The notes beneath the pieces were generated by a model. The model was not told the origin of the DNA, did no database searches, and saw only the letters and a list, made by a program, of their open reading frames with translations. The position numbers and the translations under genes are program-made. Below, piece after piece: positions 1 through 7,825 of a DNA stretch of 64,000 nucleotides. Each line of letters opens with the position of its first letter. The stretch's first letter is position 1. This DNA comes from Devosia equisanguinis. GTDB taxonomy: Bacteria; Pseudomonadota; Alphaproteobacteria; Rhizobiales; Devosiaceae. The stretch spans positions 310,001 to 374,000 of the forward strand of contig NZ_UZWD01000004.1 in NCBI RefSeq assembly GCF_900631955.1. The letters run 5' to 3'.

Positions 1-1
1 C

Positions 2-232
2 GATGAAAAGGCAAGGCTTCTGATGGGGTGGATGGACGAGGGCAAGATCGCCCGTACCGATCCCTACCACCTGATCTTTTCCATCTGGGCCACTACCCAG
101 CATTACGCCGATTTCGACGTGCAGGTGCGTGCCGTGCTCGGTCCGGGTCGCAATGGCGAAGGGCGCTTCGAAGATGCCGCTCGCACCCTCGAACAGCTCT
201 ATCTCCATGGGCTGACACCGCGCAACCGCTAG
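2..232 (+). CDS. TetR-family regulator, C-terminal part (RutR-like), truncated by window edge
   Basis: The frame is open from base 2 and ends at TAG 230-232, giving the last 76 residues of a protein whose start lies left of the window. The stretch 'FSIWATTQHYADFDVQVRAV' is characteristic of the C-terminal ligand-binding and dimerisation domain of RutR-type TetR regulators, which in E. coli sense uracil or thymine and control pyrimidine breakdown. The DNA-binding helix-turn-helix is not visible, so the target operon cannot be inferred here. The family call rests on that conserved tail; the specific RutR identity is an inference. Another TetR member with the same C-terminal domain is possible. 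Confidence 0.75.
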   Translation, partial: DEKARLLMGWMDEGKIARTDPYHLIFSIWATTQHYADFDVQVRAVLGPGRNGEGRFEDAARTLEQLYLHGLTPRNR

Positions 233-242
233 GCCGAACGTC

Positions 243-1289
243 TCAGGCGGCGCGTGGCGTATCGAGCGGGCTGCTGGGTGGTGGCCTATTGCTGCCGCTG
301 AAGCGATAGCCACCGCCATCGCCGCGCTTGGCCTCGTAAAGTGCCCTGTCGGCTTGCTTCAGCAGGGTGACCGGCGGTTGGGCCAGGCCATTCTCCACGA
401 TACCGATGCTGACACCGACCGACACATTACGGCCGACCGATTGCAGCGGCATGCCCACATCGGCAATCCAGGCCTCTGCCAGGGCACTGAGATTGTCGCG
501 ACGCTGACCGCGCCGCACCACCGCAACGAACTCGTCACCGCCCACACGGGCCAGCATTTCGCCCTCTCGCATGCCGGCCATCAGGCGTTGGCTGACCTCG
601 ATCAGCGCCTGATCGCCCATGTGGTGGCCGAACATGTCGTTGATCGGTTTGAAGCGGTCGAGATCCAGTGCGAACAGCGAGAACGGCTCATTGGCCTCCG
701 CCAGGCGCGAGAGTTCGGCATCAAGCGCCACGCGGTTGGGCAGCCGGGTCAGGTGGTCGCTCTTTGCCTGTTCCTCGGCATGAAGGCGCTGTTTCTCGAG
801 CAGCCGCACATGCCGCAACATGGCGAGCAGACACCCCAGGACACCGCCGATGAACAGCAGGATGAGGGGTACGCGGGTGGGCGCATGCGCAGTCAGCAAC
901 TGGGTGCCCGGGCTTGCTGCATGCCAGGCGAGGAACATGCCACCTCTTGGGCCACCCAGCAGCGGGATCGACTGCATACGTATCCCATCTGGGGGCGTGG
1001 CGACAATGCGCAGGGTATCGAGGCCGGCGACCAGGCCCAACTCAGCCACGGCCTGGTCCATTTCGTCGTCCGGGATATGCGGGAGAATATCGGCTACATG
1101 CACCGCGCGATTGCGCTCTTCTTCCATCGATATCGCGTCGGTGGTCGACATGACATGCAATACCGAGGCAAAGAGCACGATGACGGCGAGGATGGCGCTC
1201 AGAAAGGCGCCCAGCACCAGAAAACGTATGGGCGCAAGCGCTCGACCGTCATCGGCATGTATCGCGCTGAAGCGGGGTGTGGGTGTCAT
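243..1289 (-). CDS. Membrane-anchored diguanylate cyclase (GGDEF domain)
   Basis: A 348-residue protein read from ATG 1289; an in-frame GTG at 1319 is an alternative start, and neither has a strong ribosome site. Hydrophobic segments at about residues 22-46 and 139-158 flank a roughly 90-residue periplasmic sensor region with no recognisable fold. A GGDEF domain follows, with 'DLTRLPNR'-like entry (residues 178-186), 'DLDRFKPIND' (209-218) and an intact GGDEF active site at 250-254. It should condense two GTP into cyclic di-GMP at the inner membrane. The allosteric inhibitory site, normally RxxD just before GGDEF, reads R-E-G-E (241-244), so product inhibition may be weakened. It stands alone between a tetR tail and a convergent-facing VOC gene. 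Confidence 0.9.
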   Translation of the reverse strand: MTPTPRFSAIHADDGRALAPIRFLVLGAFLSAILAVIVLFASVLHVMSTTDAISMEEERNRAVHVADILPHIPDDEMDQAVAELGLVAGLDTLRIVATPPDGIRMQSIPLLGGPRGGMFLAWHAASPGTQLLTAHAPTRVPLILLFIGGVLGCLLAMLRHVRLLEKQRLHAEEQAKSDHLTRLPNRVALDAELSRLAEANEPFSLFALDLDRFKPINDMFGHHMGDQALIEVSQRLMAGMREGEMLARVGGDEFVAVVRRGQRRDNLSALAEAWIADVGMPLQSVGRNVSVGVSIGIVENGLAQPPVTLLKQADRALYEAKRGDGGGYRFSGSNRPPPSSPLDTPRAA

Positions 1290-1346
1290 TTTCGAGTGGT
1301 GGTCCGCGTCCGCCACCACTCTGGCCCGACAATGGTTCGTAACCGG

Positions 1347-1748
1347 TTAGCGGCCGTCCAGCTTCTCGGTGTCGGTCATTCGGCGTGCCGACATCAGCGC
1401 CAGGGGTCGACCATCGGGATCGGCGAAAAAGGCCATCCATTCTTCCGTACCGTCCTCGTGCCGGTGCACACGGTGCGGCTCGCGCATGAAGTCTATGCCA
1501 TTTTGCACCAGAGCCGCGTGGCTGGCTACGATATCCTCGACCCTGAAATAGAGAATGGATTCTGCCCCGGCCTCGGTGCCCTGCTGCAGATAAAGTCTGA
1601 TGCCCCCGGCATCGAAAAAGGCCATGCCGTCAAACTGGTACAATAGGGCCAAGCCAAGCCTGTCTCTGTACCAGGCAAGCGAGGTCTCGATGTTGCGCAC
1701 CGTGCGCGCAATCTGTCCGATGGGACCAATTTGAGTGGAAGATGCCAT
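1347..1748 (-). CDS. VOC-superfamily (glyoxalase/bleomycin-resistance-like) protein
   Basis: A 133-residue protein, the usual size of a single-unit vicinal-oxygen-chelate domain built of two beta-alpha-beta-beta-beta modules. 'IGQIARTVRNIETSLAWYRD' at the start and 'WMAFFADPDGRPLALMS' near the end are the typical opening and closing strands of the fold. Such proteins use a divalent metal for isomerisation, dioxygenation or thiol-transfer chemistry, or simply bind small toxic ligands. The substrate cannot be told from sequence. The start ATG at 1746-1748 is preceded by GAGGAGCAC on the coding strand, a plausible ribosome site. It may be in the same transcription direction as the cyclase (gap 57 bases) but no functional link is evident. 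Confidence 0.85.
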   Translation of the reverse strand: MASSTQIGPIGQIARTVRNIETSLAWYRDRLGLALLYQFDGMAFFDAGGIRLYLQQGTEAGAESILYFRVEDIVASHAALVQNGIDFMREPHRVHRHEDGTEEWMAFFADPDGRPLALMSARRMTDTEKLDGR

Positions 1749-1880
1749 GTTGTGCTCCTCTGCCGGCCAGCCGTGCAGTTGAGCCTACTCTGGTTTTGCG
1801 TTCGCCGCCCGCCTTTCGCTACCTGGTCTTAACCCTGCGCTGGCCATGGTCGATCCAATCATCGCCAAGGAAAGATCACC

Positions 1881-3665
1881 GTGCCCGATCAGCATGCTCC
1901 CGCCCTCAGGCGCCAGGACTGGCTCTGGCTGCTCGCCATCTGGGCGGTCGCGGTGGCAACCTTGATGCTGCGTGTCTACTCTCGCGGCGAGGGGCCGCTC
2001 TTTGCTGACACCGATGATGCCATGCGCATGGTGGTGGTCCGAGATCTGCTCGCGGGCCAGGGCTGGTACGACCTGGTGCAGCACCGCCTCAACATCCCCT
2101 ATGGCGCCGAAATCCACTGGTCACGGCTGATCGATGTACCATTGGCGGCCATGGTGGCGTTGTTCTCGCTGATAACCACCCAGGCCAATGCCATGCTGCT
2201 GGCGGGCACGATCTGGCCTCTGGCGCTCCTGGCCGTAGTGCTCTGGCTCTCGGCCCGCATCGCGCTTGAAATCGTCGGACGCGACGGCCTGCTGCCGGCC
2301 CTGGTGCTGCCGGTGCTGAGCCCGGCCATCCTGGCCGAGTTCAATCCCGGCCGCGTCGACCACCACAATGTCATCATCCTGCTTACGCTCGCGGCGCTCT
2401 GGACGGTGCTCGTATCCCTGCGCCGGCCGCGATTTGCCATCGGCGCCGGCCTGGTCATCGCCACCGGCATGGGGGGTGCGGTGGAGTCATTGCCGGTGGT
2501 GATTGCCGCCGTGTTGGCGATCGGGTTGTTCTACGTCTTCGACCCCGTCCACAAGCGCACTTTGGGTCTCTTCGGTGTCGCCTTCGCCGTTGGCATGTGG
2601 GCCAATCTCGCCATTGTTCGTCCGCCCAGCCGCTGGCTGGAATCGGCCTGTGACATGATCTCACCGGTCTATGTGCTGGCCGGTTTCGCCATCGGCGCTG
2701 CCTATATCGTTGTCGCTGCCCTACCCACGCCGCGCGCCGCCTGGCAAAGGCTCGGTCTCCTGGCCGTCCTGGGTCTGGCTGCCGCAGCCATCGTGGCCCT
2801 GGTCTACCCGCAGTGCCTTGCCGGGCCCTATGGTCAGCTCGACCCCTGGCTACAGACGCATTGGCTTGGTGCTATCAGCGAGGCCAAGACCTGGCATGTG
2901 GCGTTGCGCGAAATGCCCGGCTATGCCTTGTCAGTGGGCATTCCTGCCCTGCTGGCGCTGGTTATCGCTGCAATCGCCTTCTGGCGAGAGCCAGGAAAGC
3001 GCCAGCAATGGCTGACCCTGTTGGTCTTCCTCCTGCTGCTCAACATTGTCATGCTGGCCCAGATCCGGGGCTCGCGCCTCGCCGTCATCCCGGCCATGCC
3101 GGCTGCCGCCTGGCTCATCGTATCGGTGCGCCGCGCCTATCTGGCGCGCCCATCGGTTCTGCCGGCGCTCGGCCTCCTGGGCAGCTGGCTGGCCTTTTCC
3201 GGGGTCATCATCGCCATTCTGGTGGTGGTCACGAGCAATGCCTTTCCCGGCGTCGTCGCGGGCATTCCGCAAAACGATGGCAATAAGCGCGCCTGCCTCG
3301 CCGCATCGGCTTTCGTCGATCTCGCGCCTTTGCCGCCCGAGCGGATCATGACCCCAATCGATCTGGGCGCCCATATGCTGCTCGAAACCGATCATGCCGT
3401 GGTGTCGGCGCCCTATCACCGCAACCAGCAGGGTGTGCTCGACACCTTCGCCTTCTTCAATGGCCCGGTGGATGGCGCCAAGGCGATTGCCGCCGAGCGC
3501 GGCCTCGGCTTGCTCGTCACCTGCCCGACCATGCCGGAGATGGCGGGACAGGCAGACCGCGCAAAGCCGGCCCTGGTCGACCTGCTGCGGGACGGCGACC
3601 TGCCCGAATGGCTGGTGGATGTGTCGCTCGAGGGCCCGCTCAGGGTTTATGCGATCCTGCCATAA
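1881..3665 (+). CDS. Polytopic membrane protein, GT-C glycosyltransferase / STT3-like
   Basis: A 594-residue protein starting at GTG 1881, with AAGGA at 1867-1871 as ribosome site. It has an N-terminal cytosolic stub, a first membrane helix (about residues 16-33), then an acidic loop 'ADTDDAMRMVVVRDLLAGQG' and 'HWSRLIDVPLAAM', followed by about ten further hydrophobic helices and a soluble C-terminal region of about 140 residues. An Asp-rich first extracytoplasmic loop is the hallmark of GT-C enzymes such as oligosaccharyltransferase STT3 and ArnT, which transfer sugars from polyprenyl-phosphate donors. The donor and acceptor are unknown. Its 3' end overlaps the convergent YjbR gene by 26 bases. 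No glycan-synthesis genes lie next to it. Confidence 0.6.
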   Translation: MPDQHAPALRRQDWLWLLAIWAVAVATLMLRVYSRGEGPLFADTDDAMRMVVVRDLLAGQGWYDLVQHRLNIPYGAEIHWSRLIDVPLAAMVALFSLITTQANAMLLAGTIWPLALLAVVLWLSARIALEIVGRDGLLPALVLPVLSPAILAEFNPGRVDHHNVIILLTLAALWTVLVSLRRPRFAIGAGLVIATGMGGAVESLPVVIAAVLAIGLFYVFDPVHKRTLGLFGVAFAVGMWANLAIVRPPSRWLESACDMISPVYVLAGFAIGAAYIVVAALPTPRAAWQRLGLLAVLGLAAAAIVALVYPQCLAGPYGQLDPWLQTHWLGAISEAKTWHVALREMPGYALSVGIPALLALVIAAIAFWREPGKRQQWLTLLVFLLLLNIVMLAQIRGSRLAVIPAMPAAAWLIVSVRRAYLARPSVLPALGLLGSWLAFSGVIIAILVVVTSNAFPGVVAGIPQNDGNKRACLAASAFVDLAPLPPERIMTPIDLGAHMLLETDHAVVSAPYHRNQQGVLDTFAFFNGPVDGAKAIAAERGLGLLVTCPTMPEMAGQADRAKPALVDLLRDGDLPEWLVDVSLEGPLRVYAILP

Positions 3666-4014
3666 GCGCCTGGTCCAGTTCCAGTGCAGTGCGCAGCTTG
3701 CGCGTCAGCTTGGCCGCGATAAGCCCGTGGGCAGCGACAATATAGGCGCGGATTTCGTCCTCGCTCAGCGCACTGTCCGGCCCGATCGCCACCCAGCCGG
3801 CGCGGGCGAAATAGGGTGCCGGGCGAATGCCGTCCATCTCGGTCATCAATGCGTAGCTCATCGGCGAGACTTTCAGCCAGATTTCGCCGGGATCGCCATC
3901 AAGCAGGCAGAAAATCTTGCCGCCCACCTTGGCCACCGAGTCGTCGCGCCATTGCCGCACCAATGTCGCCGCCGGCAGGCTCAGCACATAGGCTTCGAAT
4001 GCTGGCCGATGCAT
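3640..4014 (-). CDS. MmcQ/YjbR-family protein
   Basis: A 124-residue protein from ATG 4014 (an in-frame TTG at 4050 would add 12 residues and has little support). The pattern 'SLPAATLVRQW' followed by 'VAKVGGKIFCLL' and 'WLKVSPMSYALM' is typical of the YjbR/CyaY-like fold, a small double-wing DNA-binding-like domain widespread in bacteria and of unknown function. The protein ends in a helical part ('LIAAKLTRKLRTALELDQAL') as family members do. It is transcribed after msrA but is separated from it by a strong terminator-like hairpin at 4058-4084, so it may have its own promoter. It overlaps the end of the convergent membrane-protein gene. Confidence 0.8.
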   Translation of the reverse strand: MHRPAFEAYVLSLPAATLVRQWRDDSVAKVGGKIFCLLDGDPGEIWLKVSPMSYALMTEMDGIRPAPYFARAGWVAIGPDSALSEDEIRAYIVAAHGLIAAKLTRKLRTALELDQALMAGSHKP

Positions 4015-4057
4015 GATCGCTGGAAAGTCTGTTGTCACGACGGCCGCCAAACAGAAG

Positions 4058-4084
4058 AACGCCCCGGCCCGAGGCCGGAGCGTT
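4058..4084 (-). terminator. Hairpin terminator after msrA
   Basis: Inverted repeat with 12 stem positions (one C-A mismatch) and a CGA loop in the 49 bases after the msrA stop. On the coding (minus) strand it is followed by the pyrimidine-rich TTCTTCTGTTT, so it resembles an intrinsic terminator for msrA. Confidence 0.65.
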
Positions 4085-4108
4085 GCGATGACAAACCGTT
4101 TCCCTCAG

Positions 4109-4765
4109 CTACTCGGCGGCGACGCCGAGCCCAATCGGGCAGGACACCCCGGTCCCGGCCAGGCCGCAATAGCCATTGGGGTTCTTGTAGAGATATTGCT
4201 GGTGATAGGTCTCGGCATAGAAGAACGGACCTGCCGGCGCGATCTCGGTGGTGATATTGGCCAGCCCCCGGGCGCGCAATGCCTCCTGATACGTGGCGCG
4301 GCTGCGCGCCACCACCTCGGCCTGCTCCGGCGTCGTGGTATAGATGGCCGAGCGATATTGCGTGCCCACATCATTGCCCTGGCGCATGCCCTGGGTCGGG
4401 TCATGCTCTTCCCAGAAGGTCTTGAGCAGCTTGTCGAGCGAGATCACCTTGGGGTCGTAGACCACCTTGACGATTTCGGTGTGCCCAGTCTGGCCGGAAC
4501 ACACTTCCTCATAGCTGGGATTGGGCGTCGAGCCGCCCTGATAGCCCACGGCAGTCACGACAACGCCCGGCAACTGCCAGAACAGCCGTTCTGCGCCCCA
4601 GAAACAGCCCAGTCCGAAATAAATGGTCTCGGTACCCTCGGGATAGGGGCCTTTGAGCGGGACGCCATTGACCTCATGGTTGGCGGCGATCTCGAGCGGC
4701 TGCGACCGGCCCGGCAGGGCTTCGGCAGCGGTGGGGATGGTCGAGGATTTGGTGCGGAAGAACAT
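4109..4765 (-). CDS. msrA: Peptide-methionine (S)-S-oxide reductase MsrA
   Basis: A 218-residue cytosolic enzyme that reduces methionine-S-sulfoxide in proteins back to methionine, using thioredoxin. The catalytic 'GLGCFWGAE' motif (Cys near residue 52) is followed by family signatures '[11 protein letters not shown]', '[13 protein letters not shown]', 'FWEEHDPT' and 'GTQYRSAIY'. The tail '[14 protein letters not shown]' carries cysteines placed to resolve the disulfide. The start at ATG 4765 is chosen because AAAAGGAGA lies 7 bases upstream on the coding strand; the frame extends 34 codons further without another good start. Length matches the longer MsrA form with an N-terminal extension. 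Monocistronic, closed by a hairpin at 4058-4084. Confidence 0.97.
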   Translation of the reverse strand: MFFRTKSSTIPTAAEALPGRSQPLEIAANHEVNGVPLKGPYPEGTETIYFGLGCFWGAERLFWQLPGVVVTAVGYQGGSTPNPSYEEVCSGQTGHTEIVKVVYDPKVISLDKLLKTFWEEHDPTQGMRQGNDVGTQYRSAIYTTTPEQAEVVARSRATYQEALRARGLANITTEIAPAGPFFYAETYHQQYLYKNPNGYCGLAGTGVSCPIGLGVAAE

Positions 4766-4873
4766 CTGTGTCTCCTTTTCGCAGCATAATATGGGCACGC
4801 ACCAGCGCCGCCGCAACATGGCTCCTGCGCTTGTGTTCACCGCGATGGCGAGCGGCGGTGCCTGCACCGCGGG

Positions 4874-5197
4874 CTAGATCTGCTCCTGGCGCAAAAAACG
4901 CTCGCTGCGCTTACGGCGCCCGAGCAGCGCCAGCAGGATCCCCGGCACACCGATGACTGCGAAGGCGGGATAGGTCAGAACGCTGTTGAGCGCGGTGTCG
5001 AGCAGGTCGGCGAAGAAGCGGCTGTCGAAAAAGGCGCGCACCGCCGCGAGGCTATCGGCATGCACCTGCATCCAGGCCTGGCTCAGCGAGGTGAAGACGA
5101 TGTGGTTGGCGGCCAGCGACTTGGTGCCGTCGACCACAAGCAGGATAAGCGCCAGGCCAATCAGCCAGGTGCCCAGAATTCTCAAAACCAGCCGCAT
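4874..5197 (-). CDS. Small membrane protein with two helices, unknown function
   Basis: A 107-residue protein from ATG 5197 ('MRLVLRILGTWLIGLALILL'); the open frame continues upstream but that part is low-complexity and not obviously coding. A hydrophobic helix at residues 8-24 and a second at about 72-93, followed by a basic tail ('GRRKRSERFLRQ'), predict two membrane passes enclosing an amphipathic segment. I have seen proteins of this shape in Hyphomicrobiales annotated only as hypothetical. It lies upstream of msrA on the same strand with a gap of about 110 bases. No function is assigned. Confidence 0.65.
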   Translation of the reverse strand: MRLVLRILGTWLIGLALILLVVDGTKSLAANHIVFTSLSQAWMQVHADSLAAVRAFFDSRFFADLLDTALNSVLTYPAFAVIGVPGILLALLGRRKRSERFLRQEQI

Positions 5198-5343
5198 GCG
5201 CCATTCCCGTGCCCACTGAACAAACCGGTCCGCCGCTGGCCGGCTTTTTCTGGAACGCCATCGCCCTTGTTGCACGCTGGCGCCACAGATCACAAGATGG
5301 CAGCGACGGGTTAAAACAATCGTGCGCTAGGCGAACTCATCGC

Positions 5344-5371
5344 TTGCACATGCATCGCCGATGAGTATATT
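5344..5371 (+). promoter_or_regulatory. Sigma-70-type promoter of the tRNA-Ser gene
   Basis: TTGCAC at 5344-5349 and TATATT at 5366-5371 are separated by 16 bases, close to the -35/-10 consensus and the only good match in this gap. Transcription would start near 5378, about 55 bases before the mature tRNA. Confidence 0.6.
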
Positions 5372-5432
5372 GCGCCTCGCTCGCACCGGCCGAACAGGCC
5401 ATCCTCTGTCCAGAGTGGAACACGAGCACAGC

Positions 5433-5522
5433 GGAGAGATGGCCGAGTGGTCGAAGGCGCACGCCTGGAAAGTGTGTAGGCGGGGAACCGTCTCAAGGGT
5501 TCGAATCCCTTTCTCTCCGCCA
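5433..5522 (+). tRNA. tRNA-Ser (anticodon GGA)
   Basis: A 90-base class II tRNA with encoded CCA (5520-5522). The acceptor stem pairs GGAGAGA (5433-5439) with TCTCTCC (5512-5518), with G5519 as discriminator. The anticodon stem CACGC (5460-5464) pairs with GTGTG (5472-5476) around the loop CTGGAAA, giving anticodon GGA at 5467-5469 (reads UCC/UCU). A long variable arm and the GGTTCGAATCC T-arm complete it. An IS element lies about 140 bases downstream. Spurious reading frames run through the gene on both strands. Confidence 0.97.
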
Positions 5523-5664
5523 GTCCTCTTAAAGCGCGTATTTTCAACGACTTAGACTCCCGGAGAATCTTCGGGAATTGTACATATGCATCATGCACGT
5601 GTCGTTCCGTCTCCGGCCCCTTGGCTCTGGAGTCGGAGACGGTCATGGCGGCTAAGTGCGCGAG

Positions 5665-7214
5665 GCTGTGTGAGAACTCGGCGCACATGATGGCTCAGCT
5701 TGATTGCGATGGCGCAGGTTGGGCTCCGTTCACCCTGTTATTGCCTTGAGGGTTGAGGCCACGCCGGCGACCGCTACGGCGCGCTTGATGTTATAGGCCA
5801 GGATCACCAGGCTGGCTTCGGTGGCAACGTTCTTGAGGCCCCTCGTTCGGAAGTGGGTGGCACCCATCCAGCCTTTTATGGTCCCGAAGACATGCTCGAC
5901 GGTGCAGCGGCGGACCGCCATCGCGTCTGGCATGGCCTCGAACCTGCGCTCCATCTCATCGAGCACCGCCTCATGCTCCCATCGTCGGATGCGCTTTTCC
6001 TTGCCGGACGTGCAGAGCGGGCGCGATGGGCAGGCACTGCAGGCCTTCTGGTTGTAATAGACGTTGATGAGCTTGCCAGCCTCAACCGTAGTATGGCGCT
6101 TCTGAAGCTGTTCGCCGACAGGGCAACGATAGGCGTCGGCCTCAGGCTGATAAACGAAGGTGGTCTTGCCCCAGAAGCCGTGCGCCTGAGCCGGTGATGT
6201 ATTGGGCTTGGGCATCATGGGAACGATGCCGGCTTGCGCGCAGGAGCGGATCTGCTCGCCCTCATAGTAGCCGCGATCAGCAAGGGCGATCATTTGGGCA
6301 GCGCCGATCTCGGCCTGGGCCGTCTTGGCCATCTCCAGCAGGTGAGAGCGGTCATGACCCCGGTTGGTCACAGCATTGGCCACCACAATATGGTGTTCGG
6401 TATCGACGGCCGCCTGCACATTATAGCCGACGACGCCGCGATGGTCGCGGCCGGTTGCCATGGCGCGGGCATCTGGATCGGTGAGCGAGAGCTGTCCGTC
6501 TGGAGAGGCTTCCAGCTGCCGGCCAATCGCCTCGAGTTCGCCAAGGCGACCGCGCAGTGATGCCAGTCGCTCGGTCAGGTGCTCGATCCGCGGTGTGGCC
6601 GGTCCGGTTTCTGCACTGTCGGCTTGCTCGAGCTCGGCCAGATAGCGCGCGATGCTCTCCTCAACATGAGCCCTGCGCCGCGCCAGCTTGCCCTTGGTGT
6701 AGTTTTTCTCGTGCGTGTTCACCGCGCGCAGGCGTGAGCCATCAATCGCAACCATGCCGCCACCGACCAGGCCAAGGGCACGACAGATGGCAACAAAGCG
6801 CTGACACGCGATCTGGATCGCACCAGCATTGTCACGGCGGAAGTCGGCAATGGTCTTGAAGTCGGGTACGTCAGCCACGTCAGCTCGATATTGCGACCGG
6901 CCTCACGCTTCAGCTTCCGGCTCGAAGTTAGCTGGTGAAGATATCCATAGACATAGAGCTTGAGCATGGTGCCTGGCGCGTAGCCGGGTCGGTCCGTGGC
7001 TGCCGGCTGCACACGCGCGAAGCCAAGTTCGGCCAGATCGAGCTCGTCGACAAAGGCATCGATAATGCGGACCGGTTTGTCCGCATCCACATAATCCTCA
7101 AGGCGCGCCGGCAAAAAGCTCACCTGATCACGTTCAGCAACTTCAACGAAACGTCCCATCTGGCACCTCCGAAGCAGTGTCAGATCATACCATAATCAGG
7201 AGTTTTCACACAGC
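5665..7214 (-). mobile_element. IS1182-family insertion sequence (about 1.55 kb), transposase inactivated
   Basis: Terminal inverted repeats GCTGTGTGAGAACTC (5665-5679) and, on the opposite strand, GCTGTGTGAAAACTC (7200-7214) match at 14 of 15 positions and bracket a single transposase gene read on the minus strand. I see no clear target-site duplication in the flanking bases (CGAG left, TTCC right). The element sits between tRNA-Ser and the catabolic block starting at 7826. The transposase is split by a frameshift, so the copy is probably unable to move unless complemented by an intact relative. Confidence 0.85.
5730..7159 (-). pseudogene. IS1182-family transposase, frameshifted
   Basis: The N-terminal part (7159 down to about 6870) carries the family opening 'FLPARLEDYVDADKPVRIID', then 'GYAPGTMLKLYVYGYL' and 'REAGRNIELTWLT'. 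The C-terminal part continues in another frame with 'PDFKTIADFRRDN', 'AIDGSRLRAVN', 'GYNVQAAVDTEHHIVVANAV', 'LADRGYYEG', a Cys-rich 'ACSACPSRPLC' and 'RRCTVEHVFGTIKGWMG', the DDE (DUF772 / DDE_Tnp_1) transposase core. In intact relatives I recall G-R-L-A between WLT and PDFKT; here only two bases (TA) stand in that place, so about 10 bases are missing, shifting the frame. Everything else looks well preserved, implying recent inactivation. Confidence 0.85.
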
Positions 7215-7825
7215 TTCCACCCCATTGCGGTCATCCGGAGTTGACTCAAGAAGCGTCCAAAGCGGCCGTTCTCAGGTGCTCGAGAAACAGCATCGATGCA
7301 CATCATACCAGCCGTTTATCCAACCTCAACAAGGTCCAGAGACGGGCACTAGACTTTTTGTCAGTGAAGTTGGCATGGAGGTGACAGGCGACAAGGCCAA
7401 TATCCAGTAGATGCCTACCTGCGCCATTAGGGTACGTTGCGATCAAGGCACGTCTGCGCCGAGACTCAACTGAAAGTGGCGTGTATCTGCTCGAAAGCAA
7501 TTAGGCCATCGCCAGCTAAGGCAGATTCAGCGCGCGAGAGAGATAGTCAAACAGGGGCGGTCCGGCAACGATCGCCTGCCCGCCGTAGTTCTTGAGGTTA
7601 AGACGAACGGCTGTGAACTGGACGAAATGACATCCATACTCGGTAGCGGGTTGTCGATATCCAACCCAGGCACTACAGGTGGCACTAAGAGACGTAATTT
7701 TTAAAACGCCGTCAGGACAATTTCAGAATATCCATGCGCTTTGGGCGTTGGCGATGAAACTCGATCCATTATTACGCCGACTGTTCGCGCAGTTTGCATG
7801 CGCGATTAAAACCTATCACGCCAGT
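7215..7825. other. Gene-poor stretch between the IS and the serC-like gene
   Basis: About 610 bases without a convincing gene and with lower GC than its surroundings. On the minus strand a stop-to-stop frame of about 63 codons without ATG ends at TAG near 7503 and reads '...WVGYRQPATEYG...' and '...LKNYGGQAIVAGPP...', which looks protein-like but matches nothing I recognise; it could be the tail of a decayed gene or chance. A 65-codon frame at 7303-7500 (minus) is equally unsupported. Confidence 0.4.

Noticed and set aside
354..1646. 430-codon plus-strand frame opposite the GGDEF and VOC genes
   Set aside because: Shadow frame; composition (His/Gln/Arg-rich) and lack of family signatures, while both genes on the minus strand are clear.
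5311..5688. 125-codon minus-strand frame covering the tRNA-Ser gene ('[18 protein letters not shown]')
   Set aside because: It is the familiar false translation of the antisense of a serine tRNA, with no independent ribosome site or family.
7303..7500. 65-codon minus-strand frame next to the IS ('...GRHLLDIGLVACHLHANF...')
   Set aside because: Could be a transposase scrap, but no alignment-quality motif is visible and there is no ribosome site.
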